64,000 nucleotides of DNA from Saccharina japonica (lineage: Eukaryota > Sar > Phaeophyceae > Laminariales > Laminariaceae), in contig MEHQ01003929.1 of NCBI GenBank assembly GCA_008828725.1, positions 708,744 through 772,743 on the forward strand, in the 5' to 3' direction. The position numbers and the translations under genes are program-made. Numbering within the stretch: the stretch's first letter is position 1; every line of letters starts with the position of its first letter. This document shows, piece after piece, positions 32,640 through 43,222 of this stretch. The notes beneath the pieces are model-generated. The model did not search any database. It was given only the letters and a program-made list of their open reading frames with translations, and was not told the origin of the DNA.

Positions 32640-34598
32640 AATGATCACCGTAGGGGTACATGCGTAATTTGAGGAGTACGTATCCGAAACCGAGAGACTC
32701 CTAGCCGATAATGACCGAGGGTTTTACAAGCACCTGAAGGGTACTGTAGGGTTGGAGGGCAAGAAAGGGTGAAGCGAGCAGTTCATTAGGGACGAGGATG
32801 GCACGCTGCTACGGGATAAAGTGCGAATTCGTGAGCGGTGGATGCGAGCCTTCCACAAACTCTTGAACACGAAATCGCTAAAACTTGATCCCACTATCAT
32901 CGACCCATTGCCATCACGACCGATTGAACAATCGCTTGACGACGAGCCATCTGTGGGCGAGATGATGGGAGCCATCAGGACAGCACCGAACTGGAAAGCG
33001 TTTGGACCAGATGACCTGCCCGCCGAGCTACTGAAAATCGATCACCCCGATTTCATCCAATGCTTCCACCACGTCCTTGTCAATGTTTGGATAACGGGTG
33101 AAGTCCCCCATCAGTGGAAAGACGCGATCATGAAGGTACTTTACAAAAACAAAGGACCGAACTGATTGCAACAACTACAGAGGTATTTATCTTGTTGCCC
33201 ATGCAGGAAAAGTGTTGCTAAAACTCGTCGCATCCCATATTAGCAACTACTGTGAGGACCGAGGCATACTCCCTGAGGAGCAGTGCGGTTTTCGCCCTAC
33301 ACGATCAACAGTCGACATGCTGTTCGTCGTGCGATGATTACAAGAGGTCGGATGAGATCGAAACGTTCCTTTATACATGTGCGTCATTGATCTGCAGAAA
33401 GTATACGACTCTGTCGATAGAGAGCTGCTGTGGCAGGTACTCACGCGCGTTGGCATACCAACCAAGGTGCTTACAATAATCCGCCAGTTCCACGACGGCA
33501 TGCGCGCTTGCGTACGCACAGATGATGGCGAGCACTCTGATTGGTTTAATGTCACGCAGGGGCTACGACAAGGCTGCGTGCTGTCGCCGCTGCTGTTCAA
33601 CGTGTTCTTCGCTGCAGTGATACACGTTGTTCTCGTACGCTTCAGCGAAGACGAAGACATCACGAGGCATTTGGTCCACCTCAAGGAGGATGTAGTTGTT
33701 GGAAAAGAGGTACCATTGGCATGCGTGCGAAGGGCAGTATGGGGTATGCTGTACGCTGATGATGCAGGAAGTGTCTCGAAGTCTGCGGAGGGGTCTCGCT
33801 AAAATAATGACAGTCATCGTGACTGTCTTCGAAGCAGCAGGCCTCACGGTGCCGGAAACAAAAACGGAAACGAGGATCCTACGAACACGGGACCAGACAC
33901 CCCCTCCTTCGCCGCTCATTATCGAAGCAGCTGGTCAGAGGTATAGACAGACGAGCCAGCTCTTAAACCTCGGCGGCATTATGCACGAAGACGCTGACCT
34001 CGCACTCGAAATCGAACGACGGATCCGTCTCATGCGGGCGTGCTTCAAACGGTTTGAACCAGAGTTGTACGACATGAAGACGGGTCGACATAGTCTGAAA
34101 TTCCGCATGTTGAAGGCCGAGGTAATTGAGACCCTGCTGTACGGATGTGTGACGCGGACCATCAGTGCACAACACGTCGCCAGGCTCCGATCGGTACACC
34201 ACCGAATCCTCCTGCGTGTCATTGGCTTTCAGCGTCGGCAGTGTGGCGACTTTAGGACCCTCTCGTACGAAAAGGCTCTCAAGCAGACACGATGCGAGAG
34301 TATCGAAACAACGATCCGTAAACGACGGCTGTTGCTTGCGGGGGGCGTGGCACGGCAACCCAAGGGGCGACTATCGAGTCGGGTGATGTTCGGGACCATG
34401 ACGAGTGGAGAGGGACGCAGACCAGGCGGACAGCCAAAGACCTGGCAGAAATGCCTTGCTGAAGACCTCAAGGTGTTTCGAGCCACCAAGGGGTCCGCGG
34501 CACAGGTCCCGTTGGTGTTCGGAGTAGAGACCGCAGTTTGGACTGTTGCAGCAATTAAGGTGGGCAAGTGGTACAGGGGGGTCCTCGAAGCGGCTTAA
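32640..34598 (+). pseudogene. Reverse transcriptase region of RTE-w copy A
   Basis: RT motifs in order: [67 protein letters not shown] and MLYADDAG (YADD catalytic box at about 33750). A C-terminal region follows, with [10 protein letters not shown] and [19 protein letters not shown]. Damage relative to copy C: an indel at about 33145, CGA to TGA at about 33336, one extra G at about 33793, and TAA after LEAA. The last change is shared with copy C but not with D or E, so A and C belong to one subfamily. Confidence 0.9.
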
Positions 34599-35825
34599 CA
34601 GTTCATGGTCCGGTGTCACAAGGATGAGGCGGAACTGAGTAGACAGCACCAGGCATCCGTCGCGGGGGATGCACAAGGGAATGGGAAGGGGGGGGGCAAC
34701 AGTCGTACAGAAACCGCGGTTGATGAAAGCAGGAGGGAGACAGCCGACAGGGTAGCAAGGTACCAGGCTGACTAGTAAGTCCCCTAGACTACCCGTGCCG
34801 CGCACCTCTGTAGCCGCTTCGAACGCGGCACTGTTTCTGGTGGTCTTTCTTTCCCTTTGTTTGTTTGTTTGTTTGATTTTTTTTCTTATTTTTCTTTTTT
34901 TCATTTTTCTTTTTGCTTGTTGTATTGCCTGTTGTTGCTTCTCAAGGGGGGCACGACAGCGATGCTACAACCCCTCGCATCATTTGCTTCGTTTACTTTG
35001 TTTCACTTATTTATGTTACCGTGATCGCTTTTGCCTTTGTTTCTCCGCCTTCCGTATTTGTCCTAGGACTTTCTTTGGTGGCTTAGCTACGTACGTATTC
35101 ATTTTGGTTTTGTCATTCCCCGTTCTCTTTCCGGGACTCTCGTGTGTTACACGAGAACGAAACGGAATTGAGTTGGAAGTGCCACGTACCCGTTGTATGG
35201 GTGGCGCCCAAGGGAAGGGAGACGGAGGGTGGGGGGGGTCATAGGGAAACCAGGACGGACGAAAGCAGGAAAGAGACGGCAAACAGAGTAGGTGCCAGAC
35301 CGACTAGCTGGTAGAACCTGCCTGTACTATGGGCACAAACCTGCCTCGGCTGGCCTTCGGTGTGCTCCGGCTGGCTGTCCTATCCTGTCGTTCTCAGTCT
35401 TGCTCTGTTGGCGCTGTTTCGGTCCATTTTATTTTCTTTCATTTCATTTGGTTTTTTATTGGAGGTCGCATCTCCTCTGGGAGAAGCACGACACTTTCTT
35501 TCTTTTTTTGTCATGCTTTTTATTTGGTTGCTTGATTATTGATTTGCTTCAGTATATTTACTTTTTATTATTTTTTCTTTTCGCTTTTTTCTTTTTTCTC
35601 TTTTTTTCTCTTGCATGCACCTGGATTGCTAGCAGGGTAGGTCTTGCCTGTCGTATATGGCGTTGCATTGTCTGCTCTGCTTACTGCACTGAGTGTAGTA
35701 TCTCTGTGTCGTAGTTTTGTGACCACAGAACTGGTACCTTTTTAGGATGAAGAATCGGCACGGACACTGGGTGTGCTGGATGTCGACGGGTAGAAAGGAA
35801 GGTTTAATGTGAAGAACACACACAC
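34599..35825 (+). mobile_element. RTE-w 3' region (copy A) with duplicated ORF tail
   Basis: Two modules. The first holds the ORF C-terminal tail followed by GACTACCCGTGCCGC and T-rich DNA. The second (from about 35140) again contains ORF-tail-like sequence (GAACGAAACGGAATTGAGTT, AAAGCAGGAAAGAGACGGCA, CCAGACCGACTAG) followed by T-rich DNA. The conserved end runs from GTCTTGCCTGTCGTATATGG to GGTTTAATGTGAAGAA plus a CA tail. About 1.05 kb is nearly identical to copy D, indicating recent spread. Confidence 0.8.
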
Positions 35826-35849
35826 ACAGTATACGTATATTTTAAAAAG

Positions 35850-36000
35850 GGCAATAACCAAAAACGGGTACACCCGCGCCGGTTTGAGTAAAAAAACGGG
35901 TACATAATGGAATCGAGTCAGAACACCACATCACACGAGCCATCACGGGATAGATAGGCCAAAATCCCATCGTGCCCGTTTCTGAGGGGTAGTGATAACC
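35850..36000. mobile_element. Partial CCAAAA/GGTACACC MITE (M5)
   Basis: Begins AATAACCAAAAACGGGTACA and repeats an inner AAAAAACGGGTACA, as in the M6 element at 37.96 kb. The right end is not clearly conserved, so only the left half is supported. Confidence 0.45.
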
Positions 36001-36849
36001 AGGCACACTTGTGGGCGCCTAACTATACTCTTAGACGTGTCCGGATTATGTTTGGAGGGCTCAGGTCCGGGTGGGATCGGGAGCAGGGTCAGGGGTATTT
36101 AGACGTAGAGGGTTCTCTGGCGGCAAGCATTTTGTGTTTTACTTGGTCTCAGCGTTTACCTGAAATACACCCTATATCGATACCAGGTCTGTTGATACTG
36201 CTGCTGTGCAATCATATATACAACGAATGATGTCGGATTGCCGCATTACCTCCTTACGGCGAGGATTTGGCGGTAAGTAATAAGGATGGGCCGCGGTAAT
36301 TACTGTAGGCCCCCTGCCCCCTATATACAAAAGCCATACATTTCCATAAGAAACACCTGCATTGTTTGCTCCCTTGGGCAGCTCCTGCCTTTCATATTTC
36401 CATTTGTTTGCTTGCGCTGTGGCCCTGCGACCTGCTGCGACCATAGCGATGGCATCTTGGATTGCGAAGACGTCCAAGCACGCTGGTCTGCGTCCGAAGT
36501 TCGATCGGTTTATCAGGCCGACGTTTTTTCTCTTTTCCTCTCTCGTGTCTTCTTTCTTGCTTTTTTGCCTTGTTTCTCCCTTTGTTTCCACCCTCTGCCG
36601 GCGTCTTCCTCTTTTTCGTGTTGCCTCGCCCGTGCAGCAGTTATCTGTTCCTCTTGGGCACGTGTGCTTTTCTTCTATCATAGGGGCGATTCTGTCTCCC
36701 TGCGTCATTTGTATTCTGCTTCATTTCATATTTTTTTATTTGTCTTTTTGTGCTTTTTTTTTCGGTTCGGCTCGTATCGTTGTGTTCTCGTACCCGGTAC
36801 GTTAGCACCTCACTTGCCTTACCATTTAATTTGCGTCTATTTTGTTTGG
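36001..36849. other. Unresolved region, pyrimidine-rich on plus strand
   Basis: Open frames exist on both strands (up to about 198 codons plus, 178 minus) but follow a TTTCTT-rich composition like RTE-w 3' regions. Since a tail follows at 36982, this may be the 3' region of a more diverged relative. No conserved motif supports a gene. Confidence 0.35.
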
Positions 36850-36983
36850 GTTTTCTCTGTTTCACAGTCTGTGACCACATAATCTGTATCTCTCTAGGAT
36901 TAGGAATCAGGTCAGGCACTGGGTGTACTGATGTGGTTGAGTAGAAAGAACGGGTTTAATGTGAAGACAACACACACACACAC
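36850..36983 (+). mobile_element. Diverged RTE-w 3' terminus
   Basis: GTGACCACATAATCTG, CAGGCACTGGGTGTACTGAT and GGGTTTAATGTGAAGACAAC with a (CA)n tail at about 36970-36983. More diverged than the main family. Confidence 0.6.
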
Positions 36984-37520
36984 TATCATGGGATCGGAAT
37001 CCACAACATGTTTTTTCCACACTTTCGCAGGCCTTTTCTACCGGGGACGCTAAACAAATTACCCCTACCATCTCAATGAGCCATTGGTATATTTCGAGAG
37101 AAATCTAGTGATATTGGCCGATTTTGCAGGCTCGAATTTTCCACGAATGGCCAACCCAAGCCAACTGGCCGTGTTTCTATTTTTTTATCGAAGAAACAGG
37201 GTAAAAAATACGAAACAGGCGGCCTGGTTCGATTTTTTTTTTTTATCAAAACCGGGTGAAAAAACGAAGTAGGGTCAGTTGGCCATCCGTTGAAATTTCG
37301 AGCCTGCAATTTCGGCCAATACCACTAGATTCCTCTCCAAAATTGACCTTTTAGAACTGCAGTCCCGTTTTGGGGACAAACCACTCTAATTCTAAGTGAT
37401 TTGTCCCCAAAACGGGACTCCAGTCCTATAAGGGTTGTAGGGGGACATTTTTTAGCGTCCCCTGAAGAAAAAACTGCGAATGTATTGAAAAATCCTGTTG
37501 TAGATTCCGATTCCATAATA
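36984..37520. mobile_element. Nested TIR element, 537 bp
   Basis: Outer inverted termini of about 90 bp: left TATCATGGGATCGGAATCCA, right (reverse complement) TATTATGGAATCGGAATCTA, both continuing to TTCGCAG, GGGGACGCTAAA and a CCCCTAC word. Inside is a second inverted repeat (about 37086-37348, arms about 65 bp with CTAGTGATATTGGCCG/CTAGTGGTATTGGCCG), and against it a piggyBac-like MITE. This looks like serial insertion of small DNA elements. No transposase. Confidence 0.65.
37347..37434 (-). mobile_element. piggyBac-like MITE (old copy)
   Basis: 88-bp palindromic element, inverted relative to 40197-40285: arms CAGTCCCGTTTTGGGGACAA and its complement around an AT-rich centre. The flanking TTAA is degraded (TTGT on the right), implying an older insertion. 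Confidence 0.7.
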
Positions 37521-37962
37521 TAATAATAGTCGACCTCAACATCCCCGCTCGCCAAGTATATATCAATTGTACACATATTGGGTAAATCACATCAAAACGA
37601 AAAGAAAAAACACGTTGTCCACATTCATGTATGTGCCTGTTGACCCTAGCGGGGATGTATCTTGAACGTCCCCTGTTTCTGCCGCAAATACCCGTACTAA
37701 TTTCTCATGTCCGAAAATGGCGTAATTACTTTAAGCACGAGATTTCCCGGCCGTAATCCGACGTCACTGCATACAACAGAATATTAGGTGGATGTGGTCG
37801 TATATATGACTCTGAAGACGTACTACGTACCCAGGTGCGTAAAATGGTTGAATAGAGTTTAAGTGGATTGTGAAAAAGCTTGAAATAAAATGAAACAACG
37901 AAAGAGCGGCCGCAGACGCAGCGGAGAGCGAGGCACACTGTGGGCAAGTGGTTAAACAAAAT
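37521..37962. other. No feature recognised
   Basis: AT-rich intergenic sequence. A short GGGGATGTATCTTGAACGTC inverted word near 37651 hints at a relic of the 37.0-kb TIR family. Confidence 0.35.
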
Positions 37963-38153
37963 AAATAACCAAAAACGGTTGAAGGCCAAGCATAATAGAC
38001 ATTTACAGTTGTACCCGGGACAGTTTCTCTCAAAAATGGGTACAATTTGTTTTTGGTCAATCGCGTGGCTCGCTGGGCGTGTTTTTTACTTGATTCCAGG
38101 ATGTACCCGTTTTTAAGTGAAAACCGACCGGGTATACCCGTTTTTGGTTATTT
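37963..38153. mobile_element. MITE of the CCAAAA/GGTATACC superfamily (M6)
   Basis: 191 bp with termini AAATAACCAAAAACGG and its complement. The right side carries CGGGTATACCCG and an inner GTACCCGTTTTTAAGTG. TTTTTTACTTGATTCCAGGA just inside is shared with M3 and M4. Confidence 0.7.
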
Positions 38154-38244
38154 CCCAAAAATACATAAATCTCTCTACGTACGATTCATAGGATGGAGAA
38201 CCGGCACAGCTCCAAAAGCTTCTCTCGCTTGATGTACGCGTAGC

Positions 38245-39368
38245 TACGTACGTACACATTTTGTTTTTTGTTACTTCCTCTTCTCTTTCCTGGACTCTCG
38301 TGTGAGGCACGAGGACGAAACGGAACTGAGTAGGAAGTGCCACGTATCCGTTGTATGGGTGGCGCCCAAGGGAATGGAGACAGAGGGTGGGGGGGTTCGT
38401 AGGGAAACCGCGGCGGACGAAAGCAGGAAAGAGACGGCAAACAGAGTAGGTACCAGTACCAGACCGACTAGCTGGTAGAATCCTGCCTATACTACGCGCA
38501 CAAACCCTGCCTAGGCCTGCAAGGCTACTTTTGGCTGCTGCCTCGGCCTCCATGCTCTTTTCACTGTCGTTCTTATTTGCTCTTGTACTGCATTACTCTT
38601 GCATGCACCTTGGCATGCTAGCCAGGTACTCTTGCCTTCGTATAAGTGGCATTGCGCCAGTTGTCTGCCTGCGTGCACGTACTGACCCACCGTGAGCTTA
38701 GTATCTCGTGTCGTAGTTTATGTACCACAGAACTGGTTACCCTTTGTAGGATGATGAATCGCACCCCGACACTCGGTCGTGTGTGTGTGTGTGTTCTTCA
38801 CATTAAAACCTCCTTTCTACCTCGCACATCGGGAGCGGACGTGGAGAGAGGCGCGCGTGCTACTATGGCACAAACCTGCCTCGGCTGCCTTCGGTTGTGC
38901 TCCGCGCCGCTGTCCTATTCCTGTCTTCTCACTCCTTCGCTTGTTGCGCTTTTCGGTCCATTTTATTTTCTTTCATTCATTTGTTTTTATTGAGTCCATC
39001 TCCTGCTGGCGAGAGAGCACGACACTTTCTTTCTTTTTTGTTCATGCTTTTATTTTTGCTTGATTATTTGATTGCGTCAGTATATACTTTTATTATTTTC
39101 TTTTCCTTTTTGTCGTTTTTCTCTTTTGTCTCTTGCATGCACCTATTCAATAGCAGCGTAGGTTCTTTCCTGTCTATATGGCGGTTTCCATTGTCTGCTC
39201 TTGCCCTTACTGCACTGAGCTGTAGCTTCTCTGTGTCGTAGTTTGTGACCATCTATTAACTCGGTACTTTTTTAGCAGATTGAAAATCCGGCACGACACT
39301 GCGTGTGCCTGTGATGTCGACGGACTAGAAGGGAGGTTTAATTGTGAAGGAACACACACACACACACA
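38245..39368 (+). mobile_element. RTE-w 3'-region copies with many small indels
   Basis: A plus-strand 3' region from GTAGCTACGTACGTACACA onward (38245-38775), then a minus-strand cap (38776-38823, GTGTGTGTTCTTCACATTAA), then a second plus-strand 3' region (38840-39368) to GAAGGAACACACAC. From about 38480 the sequence differs from the consensus mainly by scattered one-base insertions and deletions. That suggests an uncorrected stretch of the assembly rather than natural decay. Confidence 0.75.
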
Positions 39369-39965
39369 CCATGTCCGTGCGATTCTTCATCCTACAAAGT
39401 TGCCTGGCATTCGACGGATAGGAAAGAAGTTTAATGTGAAAGAACAATCACACACCAATGCCGAAGTATATGCAGCTACACAAAACCGGTCGCCCCCGGT
39501 AAGATAGTGACCCGTCAGCTTCAAAGACTACTATCCATTGTACCCAGCAGTCGAATCCACTGGTGAGAGATTTTGTCCTTTATTTTGAAAAATAAAAAGA
39601 ACCCAATTGCTCGAGAGCGCCTTCCGTGGCTGGGTAGCGATTCCGACGCATAGTCGAGAGGAAGAAGTGCTGAAATTTTTCTCCGCTTAAAATGCAAGGC
39701 AGAACCGTAGTGCGAGAGGAGGAAGAGCCACTTTGTGAGCCCGGCATCTGATTACGACTTAGAAGCCGAGAGAAAAGTAAAGCGAAGATAATAAATGGTG
39801 GCTATGAGCAAAAAAAAAAAACAAAAAAAACACACATATATCGCTGACGCATACGTATGTACCTCGTATGTATTATCGCACAGTAGTATATAGTATTAAT
39901 AGTATTACTTGGTAGGGGGCAGTTTTGAACATACATTCACATGATGGACCTTGGATGGACTACTG
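39369..39965 (+). repeat. Left arm of large inverted repeat
   Basis: About 597 bp nearly identical, inverted, to 41970-42566. Contains a short RTE-w-type terminus, CAAAACCGGTCGCCCCCGGT, a SINE piece and CGCTGACGCATACGTATGTA. The arms are separated by 2.0 kb. The duplicate boundaries fall at ACTACTG/CAGTAGT on the inner side and at CA/GT tails on the outer side. Confidence 0.85.
39590..39815 (+). mobile_element. SINE fragment in left arm
   Basis: Body words CAATTGCTCGAGAGCGCC, AAAATGCAAGGCAGAACCGT and GCGAAGATAATAAATGG. The tRNA-like head is missing. Confidence 0.6.
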
Positions 39966-40415
39966 TTTTTTTTTTTTTTTTTTTTCCATCCCATTTATTA
40001 TCTTCGCACTTCTGTCTTTCTCCCTCCCTACCAGTAGTCGTAACTCAGATCCGGGGTCACAAAGTAGGCTCCTCTCCCTCCTTCCCCACTACGGTTCTTG
40101 CCTTGATTTTTATCGCGCAGAGGGTTCAGCCTTCCCAACGCTCGTCGATTTTCATTGAATTTTGCCAACTCACGCTCTCGCGCTTTCCGCTATTAACCCT
40201 TATAGGACTGGAGTCCCGTTTTGGGGACAAATTACTTAGAATTAGAGTGGGTTGTCCCCAAAACGGGACTACAGTTCTAAAAGGGTTAATAGTCAAGATT
40301 TGTTTTTGCGAGAAAAAGTCCCTATGAGCATGCACTCGGGGGGGCTCGAACTCGCGACCTTGATGCTAACAAGCTTCGTGGTTACCTGCTAGCCCACCGG
40401 GGCGACCGGCTGTAT
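39966..40415 (-). mobile_element. tRNA-derived SINE, copy S4, interrupted by a MITE
   Basis: Minus-strand SINE with a 3' T/A-rich tract at 39966-39985. Its tRNA-like head (complement of 40325-40410) carries GGTCGCCCCGGTGGGCTAGC and a B-box-like GAGTTCGAGCCC, the best-preserved Pol III promoter of the family here. The piggyBac-like MITE at 40197-40285 is inserted in the body. Confidence 0.75.
40197..40285. mobile_element. piggyBac-like MITE, 89 bp, TTAA target sites
   Basis: TTAA on both sides (40193-40196 and 40286-40289) and termini CCCTTATAGGAC and CCCTTTTAGAAC (complement). Long palindromic arms with CCCGTTTTGGGGAC. TTAA duplication and a CCC-type start are the piggyBac signature. Non-autonomous. 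Confidence 0.85.
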
Positions 40416-41304
40416 ACTACACCCACACGCCCACACGTATTAGACCAAACGTTATCGTACCACTTTGTGGCTCTTTTTTCTTCCCGACTTTTATTTCGGC
40501 AAACAAAGATAAAGGCTGTGCAGCAGCAGTGCCTACGGCCAAAGCAACATAATACTCGTATGTATTCAAAATATGGTACGTATCGTTTTCGTATACGTAC
40601 TCGGTGTACGTCATACGTACATATTATACGTATCGTTCTCGTATATAGTGCAAGGCATGTATTATCGTATATATTTGCGGAACAATAAAAGAGCCAACCA
40701 AGATAATGGCGTATTGTGCCTGGCATCATCTCAGGGGTCAGATGATGACGAGACACCCCTTTTTGTTGGATCTTTCAATCTTGGGGAACATAGTGGCCAA
40801 CTTTATGCTCCATGGGTACACCCATTTTCTTCGGCACTATGTTGCTGATAAGATTATGAACGAGCCACAAAGTGGTACCATAACCTTTGGTCTTATATAT
40901 GTATTCAAGGAAGAAGAGATCGTTGTGATTTCAACTGGCGACGTACATGGATGCTTTGGGAAATTATCAGAAATTATTAACTTATGGTGTCGGCATCACG
41001 TTTATCGTGCAAGGTGCACGATCACGGTCACATATTATATCTTCTCGGGTTTTTACGAGTAGCCATATATGCCATGCAACTGAACTGCTGTGGGCAAGAG
41101 AGTGTACTATTACATTAATAATGTGGCTATTTGAACATGAAAATAAATACAAAGTTTTTGTTGTTGTTCTTCCTTACGTCCAAAATCGTTTGTCCGTGAC
41201 TCCAGTGGTCACAGGACAGGCTAAAAAAAACTCGAGCAGAAGTATACCTCAGGAAAAAAGGAAGCTCTTTCAATTTGATATTATTAATAATATTAAGGGC
41301 AACT
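40416..41304. other. Unique spacer of the large inverted repeat, no gene
   Basis: Contains a roughly 30-bp inverted pair (AGACCAAACGTTATCGTACC at 40441 and its imperfect complement at about 40885) and many CGTATACG words. Open frames of about 118 codons have no recognisable family. Confidence 0.4.
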
Positions 41305-41375
41305 GCCAAAATCAGGTATACCTGATCCATTTGAGCCAAAATCAGGTATATACTAAAACCAAGTAAAAAACGCGC
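41305..41375. mobile_element. Half MITE (M4) of the CCAAAA/GGTATACC superfamily
   Basis: GCCAAAATCAGGTATACCTG, then an inner GAGCCAAAATCAGGTATA and ACTAAAACCAAGTAAAAAAC, matching M3 and M6. The opposite terminus was not found. 41376-41812 beyond it shows no feature. Confidence 0.6.
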
Positions 41376-41812
41376 GCCACGAACGGTGTTTTTCAGGACT
41401 TTTTGGCTGTGAGAAATGATCAAACATACTTTTGAATTTGCGCCTGAACAGCAGAAGGATAGCGAATGTGTGTCCTCCAAACTCTTGATAAATAAATGTA
41501 TGTTATTTTCAGTACGGGCAGGTACGGGTATTAATATCTGTCGTATGCTTTCATTGATTTCGTGATCACACTCACTCCTACGACGTGTATTCTTGTACTA
41601 CGAGGTACGTATGTGTATAGTCCTAGCCACACATTGATAGCATACGAACAAAACATCGAGTTCATCTGAGACTGATGTGCTCGCTTTCCGTACCGTGTCA
41701 GCAAACGGCAGTGCGTAATATATTACAACAGATGTGCTGTATTGTGCTGTATGCGCGCGTATGATGTGTTCTGTAGTCGTTGTGGCGGGTCGTATGTACG
41801 TTAATGTCTTCA

Positions 41813-41969
41813 TGTGTGTGTGTTCTTCACTGCCTCAGCTAGCTGGAAGGTACTTTTGGTGTGCTCTGGCTGCCTGTCTTTTCCTGTCGTTCTTAGTCTT
41901 GCTTTGTTGGCACTGTTTTTTTTTTTCGGTTCATTTCATTTCATTTGGTTTCTTTTAACTAGATGCCGC
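41813..41969 (+). mobile_element. RTE-w fragment with inverted cap
   Basis: A 17-bp minus-strand terminus (TGTGTGTGTTCTTCAC) is joined directly to a plus-strand 3'-region piece (CTGCCTCAGCTAGCTGGAAG ... TTTAACTAGATG). It is cut at 41965 by the right arm of the inverted repeat. Confidence 0.7.
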
Positions 41970-42566
41970 CAGTAGTCCATCAAGGTCCATCAGGTACATG
42001 TATGTTCAAAACTGCCCTCCTAAAGTAAGACTATTAATACTATATTTACTACTGTGGATAATAGCATACGAGGTACATACGTATGCGTCAGCGATATATG
42101 TGTGTTTTTTTTGTTTTTTTTTTTTGCTCATAGCCACCATTTATTATCTTCGCTTTACTTTTCTCTCGGCTTCTAAGTCGTAATCAGATGCCGGGCTCAC
42201 AAAGTGGCTCTTCCTCCTCTCGCACTACGGTTCTGCCTTGCATTTTAAGCGGAGAAAAATTTCAGCACTTCTTCCTCTCGACTATGCGTCGGAATCGCTA
42301 CCCAGCCACGGAAGGCGCTCTCGAGCAATTGGGTTCTTTTTATTTTTCAAAATAAAGGACAAAATCTCTCACCAGTGGATTCGACTGCTGGGTACAATGG
42401 ATAGTAGTCTTTGAAGCTGACGGGTCACTATCTTACCGGGGGCGACCGGTTTTGTGTAGCTGCATATACTTCGGCATTGGTGTGTGATTGTTCTTTCACA
42501 TTAAACTTCTTTCCTATCCGTCGAATGCCAGGCAACTTTGTAGGATGAAGAATCGCACGGACATGG
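41970..42566 (-). repeat. Right arm of large inverted repeat
   Basis: Inverted partner of 39369-39965. Includes the matching SINE body (about 42112-42345, minus) and the GT-rich junction to an RTE-w minus-strand terminus at 42567. Confidence 0.85.
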
Positions 42567-42823
42567 TGTGTGTGTGTGTGTGTTTCTTCACATTAAACCT
42601 TCCTTTCTACCCGTCGACATCCAGCACACCCAGTGTCCGTGCCGATTCTTCATCCTAAAAAGGTACCAGTTCTTTCTGTGGTCACAAAACTACGACACAG
42701 ATACTACGCTCAGTGTAGTAAGCAGAGCAGACAATGCAATGCCATATACGACAGGCAAGACCTACCCTGCTAGCAATCCAGGTGCATGCGAGAGAAAAAG
42801 AGAAAAAAGAGACAAGTGTATGT
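42567..42823 (-). mobile_element. RTE-w 3'-terminal copy
   Basis: GTGTGTGTTTCTTCACATTA through CATGCGAGAGAAAAAG. About 255 bp with a small CTTT insertion (about 42674). Confidence 0.8.
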
Positions 42824-42848
42824 ATGGCCTCTGATTGGCTCAAAATTC

Positions 42849-43030
42849 GCCAAAATCAGTTGAAAGCTAACCAAAGTAGACAAATCCAGGTGTACCTGGA
42901 CCATTTCATGCCAAAATCAGGTACGATGTGAGGCTGGCCAATGAGATGTGTCCTAGCGTGTGATTTGTACTTGGTTTTAGTGTAGTACCTGTTTTTGGCA
43001 CCAAAGTGACCAGGTGTACCTGATTTTGGC
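42849..43030. mobile_element. MITE of the CCAAAA/GGTATACC superfamily (M3)
   Basis: 182 bp. Left GCCAAAATCAG and right CTGATTTTGGC. Palindromic cores CCAGGTGTACCTGG and CCAGGTGTACCTG. Inner CCAAAATCAGGTACGATGTG. Shares GCTGGCCAATGAGATG with M2 and ACTTGGTTTTAGTGTAGTAC with M4/M6. Confidence 0.75.
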
Positions 43031-43222
43031 TAAAACCCTAATATTAATATTATTACTGCTGTAGTGGTTTAATAACATAAATACCAGTTCATTTTTTAAT
43101 TTTCAGTCAAACCAAATAAATACGGGGCATATACTTTTGTACGTATATATAATAGTAATACGAACGTCAGTCAGATACGCACATACTGTACATCCCAAAA
43201 AAAGTGCTATTTTATATATACG

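Larger units (their letters stand above)
30940..35825 (+). mobile_element. RTE-w copy A, near full length
   Basis: The most complete copy of the non-LTR family: a GC-rich 5' leader (about 30940-31096), APE endonuclease region, RT region, C-terminal tail, about 1.2 kb of 3' region, and terminus GAAGAACACACACACAC at 35811-35825. No ORF1/gag-like frame precedes the endonuclease, as in RTE-clade elements (family knowledge). Several frameshifts and stops make it inactive. The left boundary is approximate because the leader is absent from other copies here. Target duplication not resolved. Confidence 0.85.

Noticed and set aside
36172..36882. 178- and 198-codon frames on opposite strands
   Set aside because: Both follow a strongly pyrimidine/purine-biased composition like RTE-w 3' regions. 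No motif or splice support.
37347..37434. GTCCCGTTTTGGGGAC palindrome considered as a transcription terminator or regulatory operator
   Set aside because: A second copy with TTAA target duplication at 40197 shows that it is a transposable element.
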